The notes under the pieces: model-generated
Told to the model about the DNA's origin: nothing
The model's input: the letters and a program-made list of their open reading frames with translations, nothing else
Database searches by the model: none
DNA from: Gammaproteobacteria bacterium
Lineage (GTDB): Bacteria > Pseudomonadota > Gammaproteobacteria > JAJPIJ01
Assembly (NCBI GenBank): GCA_022072255.1
Contig: JAJVHZ010000088.1
Location: 1-38,918 of the forward strand
DNA: 38,918 nucleotides
Reading direction: 5' to 3'
Made by a program: the position numbers and the translations under genes
In this document: positions 23,595-32,823 of the stretch, piece after piece
How the letters are laid out: every line of letters begins with the position of its first letter
Numbering within the stretch: the stretch's first letter is position 1

Positions 23595-25268
23595 TCAATC
23601 GTCGCTGACCAGCGCCGCGACCAGTCCCGCCGACAGTGCGCCGAGGATCCATACCGGCCACGGAACTCCCCAGAACGTCTGCAGCGACTTTCCTGCCATG
23701 GCGATCAGGACGGCGCCGCTGACGATGAGCGCGGCCGCGAGCACCGCAAGCGACGTTCGCCGTCCGGATCGCCGCACCTCGGCCTTCAGATCGTCGAGCT
23801 GGTCTCCGTGGGCGATCATCTTCAATTGGCCGGTCTTCGCGCGCTCGAGGACGTCGAAGGCGATCTTCGGCAGCTCCGGCAGTCTCTCGGCGATGGCCGG
23901 AAGACGCTCACGGGCGGACCTTGCCAACGCCCGGACGCTCACGCGCTGACGCATCCATTGCTCCAGCGGCGGCCGCGCCGCCGCCCAGAGATCGAGGTCC
24001 GGGTAAAGCTGCCGGCCCACGCCCTCGACATTGACGAGCGTTTTCTGCAGCAGGAGCAGCTGCGGGAGGATCTTCATGTGGAAGCGCTGGGCCGTCTGAA
24101 ACAGACGCAGCAGCAGGCGCCCCACGGACACCTCCTTCACGGGGCGGTCGAAGATGGGCTCGCACACCGAGCGGATTGAGAATTCGAACTCATCCACGCG
24201 CGTGTCCACCGGCACCCATCCGGACTCGACGTGCAGCTCGGCCACCCGCCGATAGTCGCGATTCATGAAGGCAAGAAAGTTCTCGGCCAGATATCGCTGG
24301 TCGAAATCGCTCAGTGATCCCATGATGCCGAAATCGACCGGTATGAAGCGGGCGTTCCGGCCGCCGTCGCGCGGGTCGACGAAGAGGTTGCCGGGGTGCA
24401 TGTCCGCATGGAAGAAGTGATCGCGGAACACCTGGGTGAAGAACAACTCCACGCCCTTCTCGGCAAGGCGCCGCATGTCTACTCCGGCCCGCTTCAGAGC
24501 GGCGACGTCGTCCACGCGTATTCCGGAGACCCGCTCCATCACCATCACCTTGCGACGGCACAGCTCCCAGATGACTTCCGGGACGTGAATGGCAGGGTCG
24601 TCCCTGAAGTTGCGGCGCAGCTGCGAGGCATTCGCCGCCTCGCGCATGAGGTCGAGTTCATCGAGCAGCGTCTTCTCGAACTCCGCGACCACGCCCGTGG
24701 GCTGCAGGCGCCTGCCTTCGGACCAATACCGTTCCAGCCCCTCCGCAACGATATACATGAGGCCGATATCGCGCCTTATGGTGGTGCGTATTCCGGGTCG
24801 CACCACCTTCACGATGACCTCGCGGCCGTCCTTCAGGCGCGCGGCATGCACCTGGGCAATCGATGCCGAGGCCAGCGGCTCCGCGTCGAACTCGCTGAAC
24901 ACCTCCTGCACCGACTTGCCGTACTCCTCCTCGACTATCGCACGCGCCTCGATGCCCGGGAACGGCGGGACCCGGTCCTGAAGCCGCGCCAGTTCCTCGG
25001 CGATATCGTCAGGAAGCAGATCGCGCCGCGTGGAAAGGATCTGTCCGAACTTGACATAAATCGGTCCGAGCTCTTCCAGAACGTGACGGATGCGGACCGC
25101 GGTGGGCGCGAAATCCCGCCGCCGCCAGTTCCACGGCAGCAGATAAAGCAGAAAGCGGAACGGGCGCAGCAGCGGGATCCCCAGAACGATCTCATCGACG
25201 CCGTGGCGTATGAAAGTGCGCTGTATCGACAGCAACCGGACGAACTGCGCTGGAGTGATGATGCGCAT
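23595..25268 (-). CDS. ubiB: Ubiquinone biosynthesis regulatory ATPase/kinase UbiB
   Basis: UbiB is a membrane-bound atypical kinase-like (ABC1/ADCK) ATPase needed for aerobic ubiquinone synthesis. The 557-residue protein has the family signature KFGQ at 73-76 followed by ILSTRRDLLP. An Ala-rich nucleotide loop (PLASASIAQVHAA) comes next, then a VKVVRPGI lysine strand, the catalytic region HADMHPGNLFVD and the metal motif PVDFGIMG. Two predicted membrane helices close the protein (about 505-525 and 530-552). The ATG at 25268 lies five bases after the ubiJ stop. Together with ubiE and ubiJ it forms the conserved ubiE-ubiJ-ubiB operon. The tatABC genes that often follow are not here. A convergent small gene occupies the next bases. 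Confidence 0.97.
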   Translation of the reverse strand: MRIITPAQFVRLLSIQRTFIRHGVDEIVLGIPLLRPFRFLLYLLPWNWRRRDFAPTAVRIRHVLEELGPIYVKFGQILSTRRDLLPDDIAEELARLQDRVPPFPGIEARAIVEEEYGKSVQEVFSEFDAEPLASASIAQVHAARLKDGREVIVKVVRPGIRTTIRRDIGLMYIVAEGLERYWSEGRRLQPTGVVAEFEKTLLDELDLMREAANASQLRRNFRDDPAIHVPEVIWELCRRKVMVMERVSGIRVDDVAALKRAGVDMRRLAEKGVELFFTQVFRDHFFHADMHPGNLFVDPRDGGRNARFIPVDFGIMGSLSDFDQRYLAENFLAFMNRDYRRVAELHVESGWVPVDTRVDEFEFSIRSVCEPIFDRPVKEVSVGRLLLRLFQTAQRFHMKILPQLLLLQKTLVNVEGVGRQLYPDLDLWAAARPPLEQWMRQRVSVRALARSARERLPAIAERLPELPKIAFDVLERAKTGQLKMIAHGDQLDDLKAEVRRSGRRTSLAVLAAALIVSGAVLIAMAGKSLQTFWGVPWPVWILGALSAGLVAALVSDD

Positions 25269-25273
25269 CGTCC

Positions 25274-25912
25274 TCAGCGTCCCTCGGCCAGCCGATGCCG
25301 CAGGAGTCGAACGCGCTCGGCAAGCCGGTCCGCGTCCGCGCGCAGGGCGTCGACACCCTGCAGGAATTCCTCTACCGCCGCCCTTTCCGGCACGGTCTCG
25401 ATCTCGTAACGCACATACTCGGAGAAATTCATGGCCAGGGACTCGGCGCCGCCACCCGCCCAGCGCCGCACACCGTGGAGGAACACGCCCAGCTTGCGCG
25501 CGGCGGCGTCGCCGATCAGCCTCGAGGCCATCTCCTCCCAGTCCACGTCGATTCGCCCGATCAACGACTGCACCTGCTGCGCAGTGCTCAGATCACCCAG
25601 GATCTCGACGGTGCCGGCGGGCACGGGCTCGTTGCGCGCGCGACTGCGGGCGAGCCTGACGAACCCGGAGATCGACCCTCGAACGCGAACGTGAACCTCG
25701 CCGTCATGGCTCAGGCGGATGACCAGTCCATTGGCCTGGGGCAGCAGGTATACGCTGCGCTCGAAGCCCGCCAGGTCGACCGCAATGACCCGGCCGCTCA
25801 TGCGGCCGAGGGCGTCACGGGTATCGGTGTCGAACTCCAGCAGCCGTGCGATGGCGCGAGCGACCCCGGGGAGCACCCGCGTCTCGATGGTCGCGGAGTC
25901 GACGGCAATCAC
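25274..25912 (-). CDS. ubiJ: Ubiquinone biosynthesis accessory factor UbiJ
   Basis: UbiJ is a lipid-binding scaffold of the ubiquinone synthesis complex. The 212-residue protein has an N-terminal SCP2-type domain (about 15-125), seen in the [18 protein letters not shown] and [19 protein letters not shown] strands. [18 protein letters not shown] and a C-terminal helical coiled-coil region (about 150-210) follow, ending in leucine- and arginine-rich heptads. The start is GTG at 25912, which overlaps the ubiE stop by four bases (GTGA). The open frame runs much further upstream, but those residues are a shadow of ubiE. The gene sits between ubiE and ubiB, the standard order. Confidence 0.92.
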   Translation of the reverse strand: MIAVDSATIETRVLPGVARAIARLLEFDTDTRDALGRMSGRVIAVDLAGFERSVYLLPQANGLVIRLSHDGEVHVRVRGSISGFVRLARSRARNEPVPAGTVEILGDLSTAQQVQSLIGRIDVDWEEMASRLIGDAAARKLGVFLHGVRRWAGGGAESLAMNFSEYVRYEIETVPERAAVEEFLQGVDALRADADRLAERVRLLRHRLAEGR

Positions 25913-26655
25913 AGGCGATAACCCCGGTGTACGGCAACGACGCCAGCGGACAGGTTGCACCAGTCCACGCGCTCCAGGCCCGCCGTCTCCATCATGCGCG
26001 CAAGCTCCGCCTGCGAGGGGTGTCGCCGGATCGATTCGACCAGATACTGATAACTCTCGCGGTCGCCGGCAACGATCTTCCCGAGCCTCGGCAGCACGCC
26101 GAAGGAATAGGCGTCGTAAAGGCGCCGCAACCGCGGCAGTATCACCTGCGAAAACTCCAGCACGACCAGCCTGCCACCGGGCCTCAGCACCCGCTGCATC
26201 GCGGCGAGCGCCCGTTGCTTGTCGGTGACGTTGCGCAGGCCGAATGCGATCGTCACCGCGTCGAAGCTGCCATCGGCGAACGGCAGCATCTCGGCATTGG
26301 CCTGCACGAATTGCACGTTCTGCGCGACCCCGCGATCGAGCAGGCGATCGCGGCCGACGGCCAGCATGGCGCCGTTGATGTCCGCGCAGATGACGCTGCC
26401 CGACGGCCCGACGGCGCACGCCAGCCGCGCGCTGAGATCCCCGGTGCCACCCGCGACGTCCAGCACGCTCTGCCCCTGCCTGAGCGCCGCGTGCGCGACG
26501 GCAAAACGCTTCCACAGGCGGTGCATCCCCATCGACATCAGGTCGTTCATCAGGTCGTAGCGCGTCGCGACCGACGAGAAGACCTCGCCGACCAGCCTCT
26601 GCTTCTCGGCGGCCGGGACCTCCCTGAAACCGAAATGCGTCGTCGACTCGCTCAT
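25909..26655 (-). CDS. ubiE: Ubiquinone/menaquinone C-methyltransferase UbiE
   Basis: UbiE adds the C-methyl group to the quinone ring with S-adenosylmethionine, in both ubiquinone and menaquinone synthesis. The 248-residue protein contains [21 protein letters not shown] (UbiE signature, about 29-49), the SAM motif [15 protein letters not shown] (64-78), the second signature [19 protein letters not shown], and [13 protein letters not shown]. The ATG at 26655 overlaps the stop of the DUF971 gene (ATGA). A longer frame to 26718 exists, but its residues do not match the family. It is the first of the ubiE-ubiJ-ubiB trio. Confidence 0.97.
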   Translation of the reverse strand: MSESTTHFGFREVPAAEKQRLVGEVFSSVATRYDLMNDLMSMGMHRLWKRFAVAHAALRQGQSVLDVAGGTGDLSARLACAVGPSGSVICADINGAMLAVGRDRLLDRGVAQNVQFVQANAEMLPFADGSFDAVTIAFGLRNVTDKQRALAAMQRVLRPGGRLVVLEFSQVILPRLRRLYDAYSFGVLPRLGKIVAGDRESYQYLVESIRRHPSQAELARMMETAGLERVDWCNLSAGVVAVHRGYRL

Positions 26656-27017
26656 GACCCCTCGGCGCCCCGCCGCTCGTGACCAGCGCGCCTCAGCGCG
26701 TCCAGGTATTCCTGCCACATCTCGGACTGGTGGTTGCCGAGCTCGTACAAGTAATCCCAGGAGTAGATACCGGTCCGGTGTCCGTCGTCGAAGACGAGCT
26801 TGACGGCGTAATTGCCGACGGGCTCGATCGCGGTGATCCCGACATTCTCCTTGCCGAGTTGCAGGACCGACTGCCCCGGGCCGTGGCCGCGCACGTCCGC
26901 GGAGGGCGAATAAACGCGCAACAGCTCACAGGGCAACCTGAAGGTCCTGCCGTCATCGAAGGCGACTTCCAGCATCCTCGACTGCCGGTGCAGGGTAATG
27001 CCTGTCGGGGTCGGCAT
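26652..27017 (-). CDS. DUF971 (gamma-BBH-like N-terminal) family protein
   Basis: A 121-residue protein of the DUF971 family, a small beta-sandwich domain also found at the N-terminus of gamma-butyrobetaine hydroxylases and in Fe-S assembly related proteins. Visible family patterns are [28 protein letters not shown] in the first third, then [17 protein letters not shown] and the strongly conserved [12 protein letters not shown]. The function is unknown. The ATG at 27017 lies 11 bases after the hslU stop. The open frame extends upstream only as a shadow of hslU. The hslV-hslU-DUF971-ubiE order is widely conserved in Gammaproteobacteria. Confidence 0.9.
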   Translation of the reverse strand: MPTPTGITLHRQSRMLEVAFDDGRTFRLPCELLRVYSPSADVRGHGPGQSVLQLGKENVGITAIEPVGNYAVKLVFDDGHRTGIYSWDYLYELGNHQSEMWQEYLDALRRAGHERRGAEGS

Positions 27018-27028
27018 ATGCGGTCCGC

Positions 27029-28360
27029 TCAAAGTATGTACTTGGCGAGGTCCTCGTCGCCTGCCAGTTCGCCGAGCTGCCTGTCGACATAGTCGCGGTC
27101 GATCTGCACCGTGAGTCCCGGTTCGTCGCCGGCGCGGAACGACACCGTCTCCAGGAGCCGCTCCATGACGGTATGCAGCCGCCGTGCCCCGATATTCTCC
27201 GTGCGCTCGTTGACCTGGCAGGCGATCTCGGCGATACGCGCTATGCCATCCGGCGTGAAGTCGACCGTCACGCCCTCTGTCGCCAGCAGGGCGGCGTACT
27301 GCCGCGTCAGCGATGCATCGGGTTCCGTGAGTATGCGCACGAAATCCCTCACGGTCAGTGCGTGCAACTCGACGCGATTGGGCAGACGCCCCTGCAGCTC
27401 GGGGATTAGGTCCGCGGGTCTGGCGAGATGGAAGGCGCCGGAGGCGATGAACAGCACGTGATCGGTCTTGACCATCCCGTGCTTCGTGGACACCGTGCAC
27501 CCCTCCACGAGCGGCAGGAGGTCGCGTTGCACTCCTTCCCGCGACACGTCTGCGCCGACGGTCTCGCCGCGTCGCGTGATCTTGTCGATCTCGTCGAGGA
27601 AGACGATCCCGTTCTGCTCGGCGGCGGTCAGGGCCCGTGCCTTGATCTCGTCCTCGTTCACCAGTTTGGCGGCCTCCTCCTCGGTGAGCAGCTTGCGCGC
27701 CTCTTTCACGGTCACCTTGCGGCTGCGGGTGCGTCCGGCGCCCAGATGCTGGAACATGCCCTGCAGCTGGCTGGTGAGCTCCTCCATCCCGGGCGGCGCC
27801 ATGATCTCCACGCCCACCGGCGGCATGCTCAGATCGATGGTGATCTCCTTGTCGTCGAGCTTGCCTTCCCGCAGCATCTTGCGAAAGCGCTGACGAGTCG
27901 TGCTTTCCTCATCCGTCATCAACTCGCTTCCGAAGGCCGGGCGCGCCTTCGGCAGCAGCACGTCGAGGATGCGTTCCTCCGCCGTGTCCTCGGCGCGGCT
28001 CCGCACCCTGCTCATGGCCTCCTCGCGCGTCAACTTGATCGCGACGTCGACCAGGTCGCGAACGATGGACTCCACATCGCGCCCCACGTAGCCGACCTCT
28101 GTGAACTTGGTCGCCTCGACCTTGATGAACGGCGCGTTGGCGAGCTTCGCGAGTCGCCGCGCAATCTCGGTCTTGCCCACGCCGGTGGGCCCGATCATCA
28201 GGATGTTCTTGGGCGTGATCTCGTTGCGAAGCTCGGGGTCGACCTGCGAACGGCGCCAGCGATTGCGCAGGGCAATGGCTACGGCACGCTTGGCGTCGTT
28301 CTGTCCGACGATGTGCTTGTCCAGTTCGGCGACGATCTGCCGCGGCGTCAGTTGCGTCAT
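27029..28360 (-). CDS. hslU: ATP-dependent protease ATPase subunit HslU
   Basis: HslU (ClpY) is the AAA+ unfoldase that feeds proteins into the HslV peptidase. From ATG at 28360 the protein is 443 residues, the same as the E. coli protein. It starts [20 protein letters not shown]. Walker A is GPTGVGKT at 57-64, Walker B is [12 protein letters not shown], and the family I domain lies between them. The pore motif appears as VGYVGRD. The C-terminus ends DLAKYIL, the tail that docks into HslV. An in-frame TTG at 28402 overlaps the hslV stop and would add 14 residues. The ATG has no clear ribosome binding site, so coupling to hslV is likely. Confidence 0.98.
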   Translation of the reverse strand: MTQLTPRQIVAELDKHIVGQNDAKRAVAIALRNRWRRSQVDPELRNEITPKNILMIGPTGVGKTEIARRLAKLANAPFIKVEATKFTEVGYVGRDVESIVRDLVDVAIKLTREEAMSRVRSRAEDTAEERILDVLLPKARPAFGSELMTDEESTTRQRFRKMLREGKLDDKEITIDLSMPPVGVEIMAPPGMEELTSQLQGMFQHLGAGRTRSRKVTVKEARKLLTEEEAAKLVNEDEIKARALTAAEQNGIVFLDEIDKITRRGETVGADVSREGVQRDLLPLVEGCTVSTKHGMVKTDHVLFIASGAFHLARPADLIPELQGRLPNRVELHALTVRDFVRILTEPDASLTRQYAALLATEGVTVDFTPDGIARIAEIACQVNERTENIGARRLHTVMERLLETVSFRAGDEPGLTVQIDRDYVDRQLGELAGDEDLAKYIL

Positions 28361-28398
28361 GAGAGGGCGTTCGGTGGCGCTGGCGGCAGACTGCCCGC

Positions 28399-28935
28399 TC
28401 AACCCAGTTCTTCGATGGTGAGGTTCGTGTTCGTGTAGACACAGATTTCGGCGGCGATGTTCAGGCCCGCCTCGACGATCGCGCGCGCGCTCAGATCCGA
28501 GTGCCTCATCAGCGCGCGCGCCGCCGCGACCGCGAACGACCCCCCGGAGCCGATCCCCATGACGTCGTCCTCCGGCTCCACGACATCGCCGTTGCCGGAG
28601 ATGATCAGCGAGGCCGTGGCGTCGGCCACCGTGAGCATCGCCTCCAGCCGGCGCAGCATCCGGTCGGAACGCCAGTCCTTGGCGAGTTCGACCGCGGAAC
28701 GCGCCAGTATCCCCTGGTGCTTCTGCAGCTTCGCCTCGAAGCGCTCGAACAGGGTGAAGGCGTCCGCGGTGCCGCCGGCAAACCCGGCGATGACCTTGCC
28801 GTCATGAAGGCGACGCACCTTGCGCGCGTTGCCCTTCAGCACGGTCTGCCCGAGCGAGACCTGGCCGTCCCCGCCCATGACCACGATGCCGTCGCGGCGG
28901 ACGCAAAGTATGGTGGTGCCGTGAAATTGCTCCAA
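28399..28935 (-). CDS. hslV: ATP-dependent protease peptidase subunit HslV
   Basis: HslV (ClpQ) is the threonine peptidase of the HslUV complex. The 178-residue protein begins [14 protein letters not shown]. Cleavage after Gly6 would expose Thr7 as the catalytic N-terminal threonine. Further motifs are [49 protein letters not shown] and [11 protein letters not shown]. The start codon is TTG at 28935, inferred because the residues from it match the family start exactly. The upstream ATG at 28948 is out of frame. GGGG lies about seven bases upstream. A 232-base gap separates it from xerC. Confidence 0.97.
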   Translation of the reverse strand: MEQFHGTTILCVRRDGIVVMGGDGQVSLGQTVLKGNARKVRRLHDGKVIAGFAGGTADAFTLFERFEAKLQKHQGILARSAVELAKDWRSDRMLRRLEAMLTVADATASLIISGNGDVVEPEDDVMGIGSGGSFAVAAARALMRHSDLSARAIVEAGLNIAAEICVYTNTNLTIEELG

Positions 28936-28974
28936 GATTCGACCCCATTCCGATGCCTGCCGGTGCGAGGGAGG

Positions 28975-28980
28975 ATCTTA
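28975..28980 (-). promoter_or_regulatory. Possible -10 box of the hslVU unit
   Basis: On the minus strand TAAGAT (28980-28975, four of six) lies about 40 bases before the hslV TTG, within GTGTAAGATCC. No good -35 box and no heat-shock (sigma-32) consensus were found near it, although hslVU is heat-regulated in E. coli. The call rests on one weak box. Confidence 0.25.
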
Positions 28981-29167
28981 CACGAATCCCGCCCCTGCCC
29001 GGCCGCAATACGCGGGCTGTTTCGTGGGTCGATCCGGCGCCGGACGCGAACGAGGCGACTGCACCGGGGTCTCGGCGTGTCGCGCCCGACGCCGCCGACG
29101 GTCCGCATCCGGAGAAAGGCCGCAATTGCGCGGCGGCAGGAACAATGCCTGCCCCTGGCAGCGTTGC

Positions 29168-30124
29168 TCAGCGCTTCTTCGCCCGCGGATGGGCCGAGTC
29201 GTACACCCTGGCGAGATGCTGGAAGTCCAGGTGGGTATAGATCTGCGTCGTACTGATGTCGGCATGGCCGAGCAGTTCCTGCACGGCGCGCAGATCGCCG
29301 CAGGACTCCAGCACATGGCTGGCAAAGGAGTGACGGAGCATGTGCGGATGGACGTGCGTGTCCAGGCCCTGCCGGATCGCCCAGCGCCGCACGCGCTGCT
29401 GGACGGCACGCGCGGTCAGCCGCGCGCCGCGGCGCGCGAGAAACAGCGCCTGCGTCTCCGCTGCGGTCCAGGAGGGCCGCACGCGCATCCAGTGCTGTAG
29501 CGCGCGAACCGCGTGGCGGCCGACCGGCACCTTGCGTTGTTTGCGGCCCTTGCCCAGGACCGTGACCTGGGCCTCGCGCAGGTCGACATCGCGCATGTCC
29601 AGCCCCACCAGTTCGGAGACGCGCAATCCGCAGGAATACATGAGCTCCAGAATCGCGCGGTCGCGTGCGGCGATCCCCGCTTCCTCGGTTCCATCGGCGA
29701 TCTCCACCAACCTGGCCGCCTGGTCCACGTCCAGTGCCTTGGGCAGCCGGCGCGGCGCCCTGGGGGCGCGCACCAGTTCGGCCGGATTGTGCGTGGCCTT
29801 GCCGCCACGCACGAGATACCGGAAGAACGCCCGCAACACCGACAGCAGCCGCTGCAGGCTTCGTCCGTTCAGTCCGCCGCGATGCTCCTCGGCGATCAGG
29901 ACACGCACATGCTGCGCGCCCACCTCGCACCACGCTTCCATGCCGTGCCTGGCCCGGAACGCGACGAGCTTCGCGAGGTCGCGGCGATAGGCCGCCTGTG
30001 TGTGCGGGGAATGCGCGGACAGCGTCGCGAGATACGATTGGACGTCCGGATCCCGCGCCGCGGTCGGCGTCCGGTCCCCCGGCGCCCGCGGACGCCCGCC
30101 TATGTCGCGGGCGCGGCGACCCAC
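29168..30124 (-). CDS. xerC: Tyrosine recombinase XerC
   Basis: XerC works with XerD at the dif site to resolve chromosome dimers. The 318-residue protein has an N-terminal SAM-like core-binding domain (about 25-112, with SPHTQAAYRRDLAKLVAF). The catalytic domain (about 125-305) carries all active-site residues: Arg168 (CGLRVSEL), Lys192 (GKGRK), His261 and Arg264 (HMLRHSFASH), His287 (GHADISTTQ) and Tyr296 (IYTHLD). The start is GTG at 30124, which overlaps the DUF484 gene by about 25 bases. The first 24 residues are Arg/Pro-rich and a later start is possible. The position after dapF-DUF484 is the hallmark of xerC rather than xerD. Confidence 0.96.
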   Translation of the reverse strand: MGRRARDIGGRPRAPGDRTPTAARDPDVQSYLATLSAHSPHTQAAYRRDLAKLVAFRARHGMEAWCEVGAQHVRVLIAEEHRGGLNGRSLQRLLSVLRAFFRYLVRGGKATHNPAELVRAPRAPRRLPKALDVDQAARLVEIADGTEEAGIAARDRAILELMYSCGLRVSELVGLDMRDVDLREAQVTVLGKGRKQRKVPVGRHAVRALQHWMRVRPSWTAAETQALFLARRGARLTARAVQQRVRRWAIRQGLDTHVHPHMLRHSFASHVLESCGDLRAVQELLGHADISTTQIYTHLDFQHLARVYDSAHPRAKKR

Positions 30125-30834
30125 GGGTTGAGGATCAGACTGACGATGTCGCCGAGGTGAGCGAGCAGATCGATGCCCATCTCAGGGTGGTAGCGGCGCG
30201 GATCGCGGCTCGCGATCACCAGGATCCCTTCCCAGTGTTTGCCGAACAAGGGCAGGACGGCCGCCGATCCGAACTCCTCCGCGCCCTCCTCGTGGTGGAT
30301 GCCGAACAGCGCCTCCTGCTGATTGTGCTTGAGGCGGCCGCAGTACGGCTTTCGCTGCGCGAGCTGCTCCGCGAACATCGTCCGCAGCGGCGATTTCACG
30401 CCGGCGAACTCCGGCCGACCGACGTCATCGGCCGCCACCGGTTCGGCGAACATGCGCAGCGTGATGCCGTCGGCGGCGAAATCCGTCTGCAGGCTGTTGA
30501 CGAGGCTGCCGAGGATCTGCGCGCAGCTTGCCGCCTCCACCAGCCGCAGCGTGAGCCTGTGCATGCGTCGCGACAACTCCTCGTTCTCGCGCGCGATGTT
30601 GACCAGCTCCCGGAAGCGGGACTTCAACTGGCGGTTCTCGTCGCGCAGGAGTATCACCTGCTTCTCGACCAGGGAAACCGCCTTCCCGGTCTCGTGCGGT
30701 ATGACCAGGTCGGTCAGCAACTCCGGGTGCTCGACGAAGAATTCGCGATGCTTCCGCAGATACTCGGCCACCGAACTGGTGACGTCGGGGGAATCGCTCG
30801 TCATTGCCCCGTCGGGTGTCGTGCCGGTGTTCAT
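30100..30834 (-). CDS. DUF484 family protein
   Basis: A 244-residue protein of the DUF484 family, conserved between dapF and xerC in Gammaproteobacteria. The N-terminal part is helical (SVAEYLRKHREFFVEHPELL, then VSLVEKQVILLRDENRQLKSR as a coiled coil, about 18-90). The C-terminal part (about 95-240) looks like a GAF-type domain, with GSAAVLPLFGKHWEGILVIAS and ending DIVSLILNPWV. The function is not established. The ATG at 30834 overlaps the dapF stop by four bases (ATGA). The much longer upstream frame is a shadow of dapF. It is translationally coupled to dapF on one side and overlaps xerC on the other. Confidence 0.93.
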   Translation of the reverse strand: MNTGTTPDGAMTSDSPDVTSSVAEYLRKHREFFVEHPELLTDLVIPHETGKAVSLVEKQVILLRDENRQLKSRFRELVNIARENEELSRRMHRLTLRLVEAASCAQILGSLVNSLQTDFAADGITLRMFAEPVAADDVGRPEFAGVKSPLRTMFAEQLAQRKPYCGRLKHNQQEALFGIHHEEGAEEFGSAAVLPLFGKHWEGILVIASRDPRRYHPEMGIDLLAHLGDIVSLILNPWVAAPAT

Positions 30835-31661
30835 AGCCTTATCTGACCCTCGAATACGCGCGCGGCCGGCCCGGTCATCCATACGGCCTGTCCGGGTTCC
30901 GCCCAACTTATGGATAGATGTCCGCCGGGGAGCTGCACGTCCACCATCGGCTTGAGCAGCCCGTGCATGCGTCCGACGACCACCGCCGCGCACGCGCCGG
31001 TGCCGCACGCCAGGGTCTCGCCGGTTCCACGCTCGAAGACGCGCAGCTTCACGTGGGCAGCATCCACGACCTGCATGAACCCGACGTTCACCCCCTGCGG
31101 AAACAACGGGTGGTGCTCGATCATCGGTCCCAGCGTGCTGACCGGTGCGGTGTCGACATTCTCGACCCTGATCACCGCGTGCGGATTGCCCATCGAGACC
31201 GCGCCGACGCTGACGTGCCCGCCACCGACCTCCACCTGATAGCTGCTGGCGCGGCTGCGGGCCTGCATCGGAATTTCGCCCGGCTCGAATCGCGGTGCGC
31301 CCATGTTGACGCGAACCAGGCCGCCGGCCTCGATGAATACCTTCGACAACCCGCCTTCCATCGTCTCCACCGTGATCTCGTCCTTGACCACGATGCCCTC
31401 GTCGCGCAGATAGCGCGCCACGCACCGGACGCCGTTGCCGCAGTGCTCGACCTCGCCGCCGTCGGCATTGAAGATGCGGTAGTGCACGTCGGCCTGGCCG
31501 CGTGGCGGTTCCAGCACCAGGACCTGATCGCAGCCGACGCCGAAGTGGCGGTCGGCAAGGCGTCTGACGTGTTCGGGGGTAAGACTGAGGGGCTTCCGGA
31601 ACCCGTTTAGCAGGACGAAATCATTACCGAGTCCATGCATCTTGGTGAATGACAGTTCCAT
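30831..31661 (-). CDS. dapF: Diaminopimelate epimerase
   Basis: DapF converts L,L- to meso-diaminopimelate, the cross-linking residue of murein and the precursor of lysine. The 276-residue protein starts MELSFTKMHGLGNDFVLLNG. It has both catalytic cysteines: Cys74 in HCGNGVRC and Cys219 in ETLACGTGACA. The GNPHAVI motif and the VNVGFMQVV strand are also typical. The ATG at 31661 is the family start, and the frame upstream of it is not conserved. DUF484 follows with an ATGA overlap. The lysA gene that often precedes dapF is absent and a TraB/GumN gene stands there instead. Confidence 0.98.
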   Translation of the reverse strand: MELSFTKMHGLGNDFVLLNGFRKPLSLTPEHVRRLADRHFGVGCDQVLVLEPPRGQADVHYRIFNADGGEVEHCGNGVRCVARYLRDEGIVVKDEITVETMEGGLSKVFIEAGGLVRVNMGAPRFEPGEIPMQARSRASSYQVEVGGGHVSVGAVSMGNPHAVIRVENVDTAPVSTLGPMIEHHPLFPQGVNVGFMQVVDAAHVKLRVFERGTGETLACGTGACAAVVVGRMHGLLKPMVDVQLPGGHLSISWAEPGQAVWMTGPAARVFEGQIRL

Positions 31662-31805
31662 GCCGCTAGCGTAACTGAAGCGGCGGACATTGAAAACAAA
31701 CTGGCGCGGTGACTGGCCGGGCGCGAACCCGCGGGCGGCGCCGTGCATGGCCACCCGAGCCTGCGCTGTGCGCGGCCCGGCCGCCGGCGGCACGCCGGGG
31801 CACGA

Positions 31806-32729
31806 TCAATGCACCCGGGTCAGGGCGTAACCCCGCTGCTCGAGCCGGGCCGCAATCCCCCCGCTGCCAGGCAGGTGCAGCGCACCGACCGCGACAAATG
31901 CCCCACCGCGCAGCAGCGCTCCCTGCACCCGCTCGACCATCCGCGCGTTGCGCTCGTCGATCAGCAGTTTCTCCATGCGCGCGGCCAGTTCCCGGTCGCT
32001 GCCCGCGTATTCCCCGGTCAGGCGAATGATCGCCGCGACGTCACCGCGCAGGTAGAGCTCCACCAGCCTGCCGAGCTGCGCCTGAACGAGATCGAAATGG
32101 CAGACGGTATCGCGCAGCATCGCCACCTGCTCGGCATCGCTGAATGCGGCGAACACCTCCGCCTGCTCCTCCAGCGTCTCCAGGCCCTCCACCTGCAGGC
32201 CATGCTCCTGCGCGCGCCGCATGAGCAGCAGGTCGAGCGGAAGACCATTGTCGGCTTGCGGCTGATTGAGGGTCAGGAATGCGGCCCAGGGCTTGAGGCT
32301 TCGCGCCGCCTCCGCCGGGACGTTGAAGCGCAGCAGCAACAACTGCGCGCGTTCGGCGAGCGGCCGCCCCGCGAGATCCTCCAGCCGGGTCCCATCGTCA
32401 AAGTACATGGCGCCCGCGAACCGTGCGACCGCGCCGGGCTCGAAGAGCGCCTCCATCACGAACAGGCGGCTTGCCCGCAGCGCGGACTCCACCGGCGCCG
32501 GAATATCGAGCACGCGCGGATCGCTCACGTGTATGGTCCCGAAGAGGTAGCTCGGTGCCACGCCCTTGCGTTCGATCTTCCACAGCAGGCCGTCGCCGAA
32601 GGCTATCGGTTCGCTCGCGGTCTGCGTGCGCGCGATTGGCGGGCAGACCAGCTCCCCGGCGCGGGAGCTCTCCGGAGTGCCGGCCCAGAGCAGCGCGAAG
32701 ACGACGATCGTTCGTGCGATGACTCTCAT
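31806..32729 (-). CDS. TraB/GumN family protein, exported
   Basis: A 307-residue protein of the TraB/GumN (TIKI-like) family. Residues 1-24 are a signal peptide (RTIVVFALLWAG, cleavage near SRA before GE). The family core has the two short motifs that carry putative metal ligands: FGTIHVSDPR (about 63-72) and GALHLPGSGG near the C-terminus, separated by a helical stretch with ETLEEQAEVF. Eukaryotic TIKI members are metalloproteases; the bacterial activity is not established. The ATG at 32729 is the first sensible start. The gene lies between nagZ and dapF in the same direction, with a gap of about 94 bases to nagZ and 144 bases to dapF. Confidence 0.9.
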   Translation of the reverse strand: MRVIARTIVVFALLWAGTPESSRAGELVCPPIARTQTASEPIAFGDGLLWKIERKGVAPSYLFGTIHVSDPRVLDIPAPVESALRASRLFVMEALFEPGAVARFAGAMYFDDGTRLEDLAGRPLAERAQLLLLRFNVPAEAARSLKPWAAFLTLNQPQADNGLPLDLLLMRRAQEHGLQVEGLETLEEQAEVFAAFSDAEQVAMLRDTVCHFDLVQAQLGRLVELYLRGDVAAIIRLTGEYAGSDRELAARMEKLLIDERNARMVERVQGALLRGGAFVAVGALHLPGSGGIAARLEQRGYALTRVH

Positions 32730-32823
32730 CGGTCCGGTACTTCATCCTGGCCTGCGTATGACCCGCCGCGTATGCATGTCGCCGCGACGGCGGCGGGCAC
32801 CGGCGGCGGCGTGTCTCGCCCGC

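Noticed and set aside
29119-29153. Two small hairpins (GCCGC/GCGGC and GGCAGG/CCTGCC) just after xerC
   Set aside because: Stems are only five to six pairs and no T run follows on the minus strand, so a terminator call is not supported.
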